Positions 56,022-64,000 of a stretch of DNA of 64,000 nt are shown in pieces. A program made the translations under genes and the position numbers. This DNA comes from Cladosporium sp. IMV 00045 (taxonomy: Eukaryota > Ascomycota > Dothideomycetes > Cladosporiales > Cladosporiaceae): NCBI GenBank assembly GCA_001931905.2, contig MSJI02000728.1:18625-82624 (forward strand). Reading direction: 5' to 3'. Positions within the stretch are counted from its first letter, which is position 1, and the number at the start of each line of letters is the position of its first letter. The notes under the pieces were generated by a model that saw only the letters and a program-made list of their open reading frames with translations, searched no databases and was not told where the DNA came from.

Positions 56022-57946
56022 GAGATTCAGCTTGACGGCCCTGCAGAGCCATGAAATAGGAATGAAGGTCTTTCGTCTTTCAAACCAACATGTACTCTCG
56101 AAACCGAAGTCGCTTCCCGTGTGCTTCTGTCCTCGTCTCGATCATCTCATGTTTGCGACTTGTGCAGCTTGATCTCATGAGGAATGACCCTCGGGAGCTT
56201 GTAGTCATCCTGTCATGCAATTGGCTGAAGCAAAATCAGCATGCTCCGACATCGTATGGAAAGGGGTTGTTTACGATTCATGAGGAAAGAATGCGTATGC
56301 TTACTGATCGCGGACTCGTTGGCGCGAATCTCTGGTTCCGGTCGGCTTCCGATATCTCTCGTGAATGTTTGAAACAGTAGGGTCGAAGTTCGAATCTCAT
56401 CGCCATGGCACAGCGCATTGAGTCCCAATGTCACGGAGGTGCAAGAGATGTCTGTTCGTTTGAGATACCCGCAACGTCTCAAGAGCGTCAAGAGAGCGTC
56501 TTCACGGACGAAGTACGCGAGCAGCGAAAAGTCCAGCTGCAAGTAGAGGTGTATGCACATGTACCTCATGTACGGAGACTAAATTGGCCATGACGCAGAA
56601 AATGGATTGATGAATGGGCTTCCAATGAGCTTCTCGGTAGGGTTAGGGTTGGGTTAAAGTATATCCCGACATTGTCACTGTGAGATATTGCACACCGCAC
56701 CGGATACGTTTTGAAATGCCTCGAATAACAACACGAAGCACAGAGAGTTCATCGTAAAGCAAAGAGCACAGAGGCAAACCGACCGTGGCTGACCTTGCTT
56801 CCCTACGCCAGGACAACCAACAGTCCCATCAAAATACTGTCCAGCAACCCAAATCTGACCTCACACACACACACTTCACCCGTCTCCCCTCAAATCCCTC
56901 CCAAAACAACCAACAAAAGGCCCATTCTCTCGGCAAACCACATCCGCGCAGAACACAGCGCACGCGTCCCTTGCGTGAGCTCGCCGTGCAGCCGTACAAG
57001 GTGCCCAGGCAGTGTAACTGCGTGTACATGTATGTGTGACTAGCATTCGTAAGCCGCCTTCCTCCAAAACCGCAAACCGCAGGTTTCACCGCACGCAGAC
57101 GAGAGGCTGGATGAGGATGATCCGAAGCCCACTGATGCATCGTGCGTATCATTGCCCCCCATCCACCTACCCTACCTGAGGTACCTACACGTACCCTATC
57201 CATGCGCGGGCTGGCAGGACAAATCAGCTCAGGGGTAAGGTTACATGCAGCTTTGCAGCAGTACAAAGGTACCGATTGTTTCGGGGCCAGCCACTCGGGG
57301 AGTTATGTGTCTTGTGGGCGCCTGCGTGGGGAGATCTTTGTTTCGGTTCTTGAGTGGCGAGTGGAAAGTGAATGGTAACCGTGAGAAGGGCGAGTTGCGA
57401 GATAAGGAAAGCGATAGTTTTGAGAAGATGATGTTGATGTTATTGATCGCAGCCGACGAGCCAGTGTGAGATTAAGTGAGGGTTCTTGTTATACATAGTC
57501 CTGTATCCTATGCCTCTGCCTCCGCCGCGCCGGAAAATCGACCATGCGAACGCACGAGGTGACCAAGCAACGACGACAAGCTGGGAGCTATCTAACAACA
57601 ACAAGCAACACAAGATGCAGCAGATTTTGTTTGTTTGTTTCCATCGCCGTTGATCCCACAGCAAAAGTCTCGTTCCCATCACACACACTCCAGCTTCATT
57701 AGTTGGAAACGAGATTGATGTCTTCAAGTTTCAAAAAAGAGAAAAGGAAAAAAAGAAAAAAGACCAAAAGAAGACGCCGCCGGCCTGGCTGATGTATCGA
57801 AACAAGCCTGCTACAGTCCGCCCTTCAAGATGGTTGAGAGAATAAGAAAAGAGGTTTTCGCTGGAGAGTGAGAGGAAAAGACGTGTGGTCGTGTCGTGTC
57901 TGAAGGCGTAATTTGAAAGAGATAGAGATTAGTCTCTTCAAGACGC
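56022..57946. other. Intergenic, with a telomere-like motif and purine tract
   Basis: About 1.9 kb without a gene. At 56638-56656 the sequence TAGGGTTAGGGTTGGGTTA resembles a short telomeric repeat. Bases about 57733-57763 form an almost unbroken A/G tract. CA-rich sequence occurs near 56860-56880. No reading frame has recognisable domains. Confidence 0.5.
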
Positions 57947-58578
57947 TTACAGAAGGGCGACGAGACCGAAGATGGCGAGCATGCCAGCGCCAGCGGTGAG
58001 CTGGGAAGCGGCGCCCTCGAAAGGAGCGGCGGGCTCGCTGGTGCTCTCGGTGGGAGCACCGGTGCCGGAGGGCTGGACAGGAGCAGCAGTGGTGCCGTTG
58101 GAAGAGGGGTAGGGGGCAACAGGCGCAGCCGGGGTCTCAGGGGTCTCGGGGACGGGGGCAGCCTCGGTGGGCTCCTCGACCGGGGCGGAGGAGGGAGCGA
58201 CGGGAGCGACGGGAGCAGAGGTCTCGCAGTCGTGGCAGACGGAGACGACGGAAGAGGTGGCGGGCTTGGTGACGGTGCAACCTTGGGAGTGATGTTAGCC
58301 GATGTTCATGTGATTGAATTCGGACTGCCTCGAGTGAACAGAAGCAGCTCAAGACAAATAGACTTACCACCGGGGCAGTTGGTGATGGTGAGGGTGGTGG
58401 CCTCGGAGACGGTGTAGGTCTCGCCGGCGTGGGTGATCTCGGTGGGCTCCGGGCAGTAGGTGGTGTAGGCGGTGACGACCTCAGTCACGTAGGCGGGGCC
58501 AGTGCCGTTCTTGGGGGCGACAGAGGCGGTGGCAACGCCAGCCAGAGTGGCGGCGGCGACGGCAGCAGTGAAACGCAT
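57947..58578 (-). CDS. GPI-anchored cell wall protein, ccg-6-like
   Basis: Exons 58578-58368 and 58281-57947 join over an 86-nt intron (GTAAGT..CAAG) to give 181 residues. A signal peptide ([18 protein letters not shown]) is followed by [37 protein letters not shown] and [10 protein letters not shown]. This YTTYCP/TITNCP cysteine pattern is known from fungal wall proteins, including Neurospora clock-controlled CCG-6. The rest is a Pro/Ala/Ser/Thr/Glu-rich stalk. The C-terminus [20 protein letters not shown] followed by ALL is a typical GPI-attachment signal. The product is probably an abundant wall mannoprotein, as its strong GC-ended codons suggest. Confidence 0.88.
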
Positions 58579-61127
58579 GTTGATATTAGGGAGTTGGGTT
58601 GGTTGTTGTTGGGAGTATTAAGAGGTGTTGTAGTTGTTGTGGTAGTAAAAGCGATCGATTGACTGGTTGACTGACTGCGTGAACGAGTGTGGATGTGAAG
58701 GAGAATCAGGAGCGAGAAGAGACGGAGGAGCAGGGTGGGAGGGCGAGGGCGTATTTAGATAGCAGTTGCCGTGGGTGAGTGAAGGACAGAAAGAGAGCGA
58801 GGGCGTTCGAGACAGCCGCGCTAAACCGCAGGCACTCAGCAGTCACGCCAATCACGGGTGGTGAAAGTGAGTGAAGTGCGTCCGGGCTCGAGGGTTCTGC
58901 GCGTGTAGTGAAACGATGAAACGATATCGAGGCCGTGCGGTGGACTAGCGGCCGGCCTGATTGCTTGGGGATGGAAGGCTAAGGAAGGCTAGGAGGCCAG
59001 GGCACCCTGGTCTGTCTCCAGCCCCGGGATGCTGCTATTGCATTGCTTTTGCCTGTTTGTTGGCGAGCTGCACGCACTATCACCGATATTGATTGGCATT
59101 GCTGCTACTGTCTGTCATATCGTGCACACTGATGACATGAGAAAAAGGGGGGCTGGTGTTGGCTGACCGTATTCATCGCACACTCAAGCATGCGACACAG
59201 ACGGTCGTTGGACTGCCTGGCATGAAACTCCAATTTCCACTTTATTACCGATTTCAGAGCAACCAAAAAAGAAACAAACACCACCACACAACGCTCGGGG
59301 CCGATCGCAACCGTTTCGTTTCGCTGCTAATCATCCATCAGTCGCACTAGCGAGATGAACCTTTCCAACGGAAGCCACCGGCGTCGCCTCTCCACAAACA
59401 AAGCGCACAAGTCCACGCGAGCTCGCACGTCCTCCTTCGGTCCCTACGCCGCCCCAGCAAAACCCAATATCCCCAGATGCAACCACGAACGCCACCCCAA
59501 CCGACAGCCTCGTGTTCGCCGGCCATAATCCTGCTCTGCATCCCCCGAGACGAGCCAATCTCACTCGCCATAGGTGCGAGATCTTTCTGCTTTCGTCCAA
59601 GCCGCCCTGACAAGGCGCGCGCACGGTCGCCGTCTTCTTGCGCTGACGACGCCTTTTCTTGCTTCTTGTGTCCGTCGAACACTTCTGCCAGACTTTGCGC
59701 TTGAGTGCCTCGACCGCCTCGACTGGCTCGTTGGGCTGTTGGCGAGGTCGTGTGCCTTTCGTTCCTTGCATGCTCGGCCCAGGAACACCCGCGCTTGCAT
59801 GCATTGCACTGACCGCAGCCGATCACACACTGGGTAGGGGAAAGGTCGAACGCTCTCTCCATCGCAGCCGATCAATGCAAATGCTGGGGAAATAATTGTG
59901 GGCTCTTTGGGGGTCCCTTCGACACGATGGATCGCTCGAGAACGCATGCCCTTCCATCGGTACCCGCCGATTGCCCACTTGCTTCTTCTCTATTTGGTAA
60001 TCGCGAACGGCCGCAATCGCCCTGCCACCCGTCCAATCACCTACCACCTCAACGTCCACGTCACTCATCCAATAGACTCTTGGATCTTGGACTGGCCCGA
60101 CTGGGTGTTGGGCGTGTGCCGGCACACGCGGCTGGAAATGCCGAGACCTTGGAGCGCGAACTGCGCGGTTTTTCCCTCTGTGCGCCATGGTTTGGCCGCG
60201 GGCACTCAAGACTCAAGTGTGATGTTAATAATAGCACTTCTGCACTCGAGAAGCAAGACATTCCAATCCAGACAGCAAGAAGGTCTTGCAGGAGCGTTAG
60301 ATCCAATGCGGCGTGACGATAATCTCGCCTTGTGCCTCGTTTTTGCTGACTTCGCTTGCTCAGCCCAGCGAGTCGCCACGGCAGCGTCTGCAGAAAGCCG
60401 TCGAAAACGCGGGAAAAAACCGAACCAGAGCTCTTGGGCACTTCTGGGCTCCAAGAGAACATTATGTCGAGTCAGTTACGCAATTCTCGCAATATTGTCC
60501 CTTCCAAGCCAGCCCCCAGTATGATTCTCCACGATCACAGCACAGTTCCTCTCATCATCCACAATCTACAACAATAATCTGCGCTGCCTGTTCCCCTGTC
60601 GCTTCTCCACGCGAATCCATTCTCCACCTCCGCACAACGGCGCGAGTCTGTGCTGAAAGTGGAGATTATCACGATCGGAGCGAAGTTCTAGGCTTTCCTT
60701 GATTGTCTCTTGCTTCCCACCGTTGCGATTGGTGTCTTAATGAAATGATGCAGATCTCCTTTTCGCGGTTCTCATCTCTCGTCGGATCTTGTGTCGCCGA
60801 ACGAGAAGAGGTATTTTTGGAGGGAGTCTGATGAGAATATATGCTGCTTGCTCATTTGAATTAATGAGAAGTGTCTCGGCGCTGAAAATTGTCTATGAGC
60901 ATTCGCTCGAGCGAGCATTCCCTGACCGCTCTCTGCCCTATCCAGCCAGATCTATACGCTCATCTGTCCGCTAGATACACCGAGTGTCGTCGAGACTTCC
61001 ACTCACAGCATCCAGTCTTCAGTCAATCTAGCACAATCGTAGGTCCAAGCGCACACATCCACCTCATCTGACCGCGCACAAACACCTCCCCAAGCACAAG
61101 CAAACAAGCAAGGGCATCTCTTCTCCC
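58579..61127. other. Long intergenic region
   Basis: About 2.5 kb upstream of the GPI-protein gene and downstream of the next minus-strand gene. The longest frames (208 and 171 codons near 59350-60520) overlap heavily in opposite frames and lack domains. No transposon ends or RNA genes were seen. A strong promoter for the wall protein would be expected in the part nearest 58579. Confidence 0.4.
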
Positions 61128-61925
61128 CTACAACCTCGCCTTACCAGCGTACAAAACAGGATCCACCTCACTCGTACAGAGAATACAAGTGTCCCTCAGC
61201 GCCGGCAGGCGATCCCGGTGATTGACGGCCTGGTAGTCCTCGCTGGCCAGCATGTCCATGAAATGCGCGAAGCTCGGGTAATGTGCCAGAGCGACCTCGT
61301 CCCATCCCTCCTCCTGCGAGCCTGCATCGTCTTTCCCGCCAGCGACGACTTTGCCGACGATCTTGGCCAGCCCGCCGCGCCGCGACCCGATGCTCTCCGC
61401 GAACGCTTTGCCGTACCGCTTGTAGCTTTCGTGCGCTTCCTGGCCCGGCTTGAAAGCGAGTAGGTTCAGCATGCTGACGGGCGTGGAAGCGCCGGCGGGG
61501 TTGGTCCATTGAAGCAGTTCGGGCGTTGCTTCGAGGCCTTGCGGCGAGGTGGCGAGTTTCGGTCCTGACGTGAGAGACGTGAGCTGCGGTGCAGAGTCGG
61601 GAGGGGCGTTGAGGAGGTTGTGGTTTCGCTCTGAGAAACCTTTCACGATGCTGCTGGGTATGCCGGCCGTGATGCTCCAGTGCGCTGACACCCAGTCGCG
61701 CGTGAGGTAGGTTTCTGGCAGGGGAGAGGAGTGCAGTGTGATTATGACCAGGTCCCATTCTGAGCTGAGGAGGCGCTCGCTAGAGGGGTTTTCGGGCTTG
61801 ACGATCCATCGCAGGGCATGGGAGATGACTAGCGGGTTGAAGGAGATGGATTTCAGAGCGCGGAGGTAGGAGTTGATTGTGGAGTTTGGGGAGAGGGCGA
61901 CGAGGTGGACGGTTGCGAGGGGCAT
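61128..61925 (-). CDS. Conserved hypothetical protein (DUF1330-like part)
   Basis: ATG 61925 encodes 265 residues in one exon. The N-terminal half (ATVHLVALSPNSTINSYLRA) is followed by a region with TPVSMLNLLAFKPGQEAHES, YKRYGKAFAESIG and EVALAHYPSFAHFMDMLASE, then EDYQAVNHRDRLPALRDTCI. This latter region has the pattern of dimeric alpha-beta barrel proteins of the DUF1330 type. Function is unknown. The gene shares a 430-bp divergent upstream region with MSH2. Confidence 0.65.
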   Translation of the reverse strand: MPLATVHLVALSPNSTINSYLRALKSISFNPLVISHALRWIVKPENPSSERLLSSEWDLVIITLHSSPLPETYLTRDWVSAHWSITAGIPSSIVKGFSERNHNLLNAPPDSAPQLTSLTSGPKLATSPQGLEATPELLQWTNPAGASTPVSMLNLLAFKPGQEAHESYKRYGKAFAESIGSRRGGLAKIVGKVVAGGKDDAGSQEEGWDEVALAHYPSFAHFMDMLASEDYQAVNHRDRLPALRDTCILCTSEVDPVLYAGKARL

Positions 61926-62355
61926 GGTTGGGTGGTATAATTTGATTTTGAGTAAAATGTATTATGGTACTTTTCGTCTTCTTGAGACGATTTTACGATT
62001 TATACCTTCTGTTCTTAGCTGTATCGAATAACGCATTATGATGCATACGATTTGGAGAGCTCGACGGGATGCCTCGGCTACATGTACTTTGTGTGCCGAA
62101 AGAGGCACGAATTGAGGACGGCCTCAGGCGCTCAGGACCTTCAAAGCTCTCTACGCGATTGACGCGACTTCGCGTGTCTGGGAGTTTTGAACTTCGCCTT
62201 TTGTTGAATTAATCATTCAAACTATATACACACCACTCTCGCTATATTACGACGCCACGAAATTGCATTAAAATCGAGAAAATTCCGATCAAAATAAAGG
62301 AGTCTTCATCGCACTTGTATTTGGCAGAGACCAAGCCCACAGCATCACAAACAAG
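61926..62355. other. Divergent spacer upstream of MSH2
   Basis: This 430-bp interval is bordered by two divergent starts and must hold both promoters. AT-rich sequence near 62200-62300 lies just before the MSH2 start. No other feature is seen. Confidence 0.5.
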
Positions 62356-64000
62356 ATGGCATCTCGCCCTGAACTCAAAGTCGACGATGAGGTCGGCTTC
62401 ATCAAGACCTTTCACCAATTGGAATCAGACAAAGCCGTCGACACAGTCCGAGTATTCGACCGTGGAGACTGGCTATCAGCACACGGCGAAGATGCAGTCC
62501 TCATCGCAAAGACACAGTACAAGACGACTTCCGTACTAAAGACCCTCGGCAAAAGCCCAGGCCTTCCCTCAGTCACAATGACCATCACAGCATTCCGCAG
62601 CTTCCTGAGAGAAGCAATTTTCAGACTGGGCAAGAGGATAGAAATCCTTCAGTCCTCCGGGCGGAATCAGTGGAAAGTGGCAAAGCAAGCGTCGCCGGGC
62701 AATCTCCAAGACATCGAAGACGAGCTGGGAGGGCACGTCGAGTCCGCGCCCATCATTCTCGCCGTCAAGGTTTCTGCCAAAGCTTCCGAGGCTCGCAATG
62801 TCGGTGTTTGCTTCGCTGACGCGAGCGTGCGTGAGCTCGGCGTGAGCGAGTTCGCCGACAGCGACATATACTCCAACTTCGAGTCTCTTCTCATCCAACT
62901 CGGCGTCAAGGAATGTCTGCTGCAATCGGACAGCACGAAGAAAGACCCTGAGTTGCATAAGCTACGTGCGATTGCAGACAACTGCGGCTGTGCCGTTTCA
63001 GAACGCCCAGGAGGCGACTTTGGCAGCCGCGATATCGAGCAGGATCTCACTCGACTGTTGCGGAGCGAAGGTACCGCCAGCACGCTCCCTCAGACTGACA
63101 TGAAACTGGCGATGAATTCGGCCGCCGCGCTGATCAAGTACCTGGGCGTCATGTCTGATCCCACCAATTTTGGCGAGTTCCAGCTCTACCAACACGATCT
63201 GAGTCAGTACATGAAGCTCGACTCGTCGGCTCTGAAGGCCTTGAACCTCATGCCCGGACCGAAAGATGGCTCAAAGACGATGAACCTCTACGGATTGCTC
63301 AACCACTGCAAAACGCCAGTCGGCAGCCGACTGCTTGCCCAGTGGTTGAAGCAGCCTTTGATGAATTTGGAAGAGATTGAGAGACGACAGCAATTAGTGG
63401 AAGCGTTCGTCAACGACACCGAGCTGCGACAGACGCTTCAGGAAGAGCACCTCCGTTCCATACCCGACCTCTATCGCTTGGCGAAGAAGTTCCAACGCAA
63501 AAAGGCTAATCTCGAGGACGTCGTGCGTGCATATCAGGTTGCTATCCGCATTCCGGATTTCATCGGCACTTTCGAAGGAGTCATGGATGAGCAGCACAAA
63601 GACGCACTCGACACTGAATACACGAACAAGTTGCAGTCATTCTCCGACAGCTTGCAGAAGCTACAGGAGATGGTTGAGACGACCGTCGACTTGGAAGCAC
63701 TGGACAACCATGAGTTTATCATCAAGTCCGAGTTTGACGACAGCCTTCGCATCATCCGCAAGAAGCTCGACACGCTGAGATACAACCTCGAGAAGGAGCA
63801 TCGGAAAGCAGGTGACGACCTGAACCAGGACACGGAGAAGAAACTTTTCCTCGAAAACCACAAAACGCACGGCTGGTGTCTCCGCCTGACGAGGAACGAA
63901 GCCAGCGCGATCCGCAACAAGAAGAACTACCAGGAAATCTCGACGCAGAAAAACGGCGTCTACTTCACGACCACGGCCATGACCCAGATGCGTCGCGAAT
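62356..64000 (+). CDS. MSH2: DNA mismatch repair protein MSH2 (5' part)
   Basis: The uninterrupted frame starts at ATG 62356 and runs off the window after 548 codons, of roughly 930-940 expected. The N-terminal mismatch-binding domain begins MASRPELKVDDEVGFIKTFH, and the region DRGDWLSAHGEDAVLIAKTQ is typical of MutS domain I. The lever part starts with MNLYGLLNHCKTPVGSRLLA and QWLKQPLMNLEEIERRQQLV. The clamp region follows (LRIIRKKLDTLRYNLEKEHR, then HGWCLRLTRNEASAIR). MSH2 pairs with MSH6 or MSH3 to recognise mismatches and loops. The ATPase domain lies beyond the window. No introns are seen in this part. Confidence 0.96.
   Translation, partial: MASRPELKVDDEVGFIKTFHQLESDKAVDTVRVFDRGDWLSAHGEDAVLIAKTQYKTTSVLKTLGKSPGLPSVTMTITAFRSFLREAIFRLGKRIEILQSSGRNQWKVAKQASPGNLQDIEDELGGHVESAPIILAVKVSAKASEARNVGVCFADASVRELGVSEFADSDIYSNFESLLIQLGVKECLLQSDSTKKDPELHKLRAIADNCGCAVSERPGGDFGSRDIEQDLTRLLRSEGTASTLPQTDMKLAMNSAAALIKYLGVMSDPTNFGEFQLYQHDLSQYMKLDSSALKALNLMPGPKDGSKTMNLYGLLNHCKTPVGSRLLAQWLKQPLMNLEEIERRQQLVEAFVNDTELRQTLQEEHLRSIPDLYRLAKKFQRKKANLEDVVRAYQVAIRIPDFIGTFEGVMDEQHKDALDTEYTNKLQSFSDSLQKLQEMVETTVDLEALDNHEFIIKSEFDDSLRIIRKKLDTLRYNLEKEHRKAGDDLNQDTEKKLFLENHKTHGWCLRLTRNEASAIRNKKNYQEISTQKNGVYFTTTAMTQMRRE

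Noticed and set aside
56380..56420. A TTCGAATC-type sequence suggesting a tRNA T-arm
   Set aside because: No matching acceptor stem, D-arm or anticodon arm could be placed around it.
59898..60524. A 208-codon plus-strand reading
   Set aside because: No domains, and long frames on the other strand overlap it. No splice or context support.

Overview
The window is fungal nuclear DNA, most likely from a filamentous ascomycete. Protein-coding genes are short and close together. Introns are small (about 50-120 nt) with GT..AG ends. The gene repertoire is typical of Pezizomycotina: Zn2Cys6 regulators, an AA9 lytic polysaccharide monooxygenase, a GH128 wall glucanase, a bli-3 homologue and a ccg-6-like GPI protein. 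Some features recall Dothideomycetes, but sequence reading alone does not settle the class. I found no tRNA, rRNA or CRISPR.

Left part (1 to about 25 kb) is accessory in character. A Zn2Cys6 transcription-factor pseudogene (minus strand, 4233 leftwards) is split by a complete hAT DNA transposon (541-3208, perfect 8-bp target duplication). It is hit again by the end of a second, unrelated element at the window edge (1-27). A full copy of that second element, a 508-bp MITE with its own 8-bp duplication, lies at 14042-14549 inside the remnant of a small secreted-protein-like gene. Between and after these lie an FAD oxidoreductase with one frameshift, an alcohol dehydrogenase pseudogene, an intact NmrA-like gene, a frameshifted PGAP4-like glycosyltransferase, a Pho89-type phosphate transporter with a suspicious donor site, a hypothetical acidic protein, an AA9 LPMO, a short-chain dehydrogenase and a decayed LURP-one-like gene. 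Long gene-poor gaps (11.1-13.9 kb and 14.9-17.4 kb) separate them.

Right part (25.5 to 64 kb) is mostly core genome. It holds a large Zn2Cys6 regulator, a Dcg1/hydantoin-racemase-like gene, a Ure2-like GST, TAF12, the DIM1 rRNA dimethylase, actin-interacting protein AIP1, the AP endonuclease Apn1, a GPR1/FUN34/YaaH membrane protein, a GH128 protein, an EMP70/TM9 protein, a bli-3 homologue, a quinone oxidoreductase, a small membrane protein, a GPI-anchored wall protein, a conserved hypothetical and the first 548 codons of MSH2. Two broken genes interrupt this part: a second LURP-one-like fragment and a SEC11-like signal peptidase copy with an in-frame TGA.

Three themes stand out. First, the hAT transposase keeps one frame for about 1.9 kb but carries 19-20 stops, all TAA or TAG, which fits repeat-induced point mutation (RIP). 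Second, single-base disruptions cluster in the left part, so either decay or an indel-prone assembly must be considered. Third, a Zn2Cys6 regulator, a Dcg1-like racemase and a Ure2-like GST lie side by side at 25.5-31.2 kb. Their yeast counterparts belong to nitrogen-catabolite regulation, so this may be a nitrogen-related neighbourhood.
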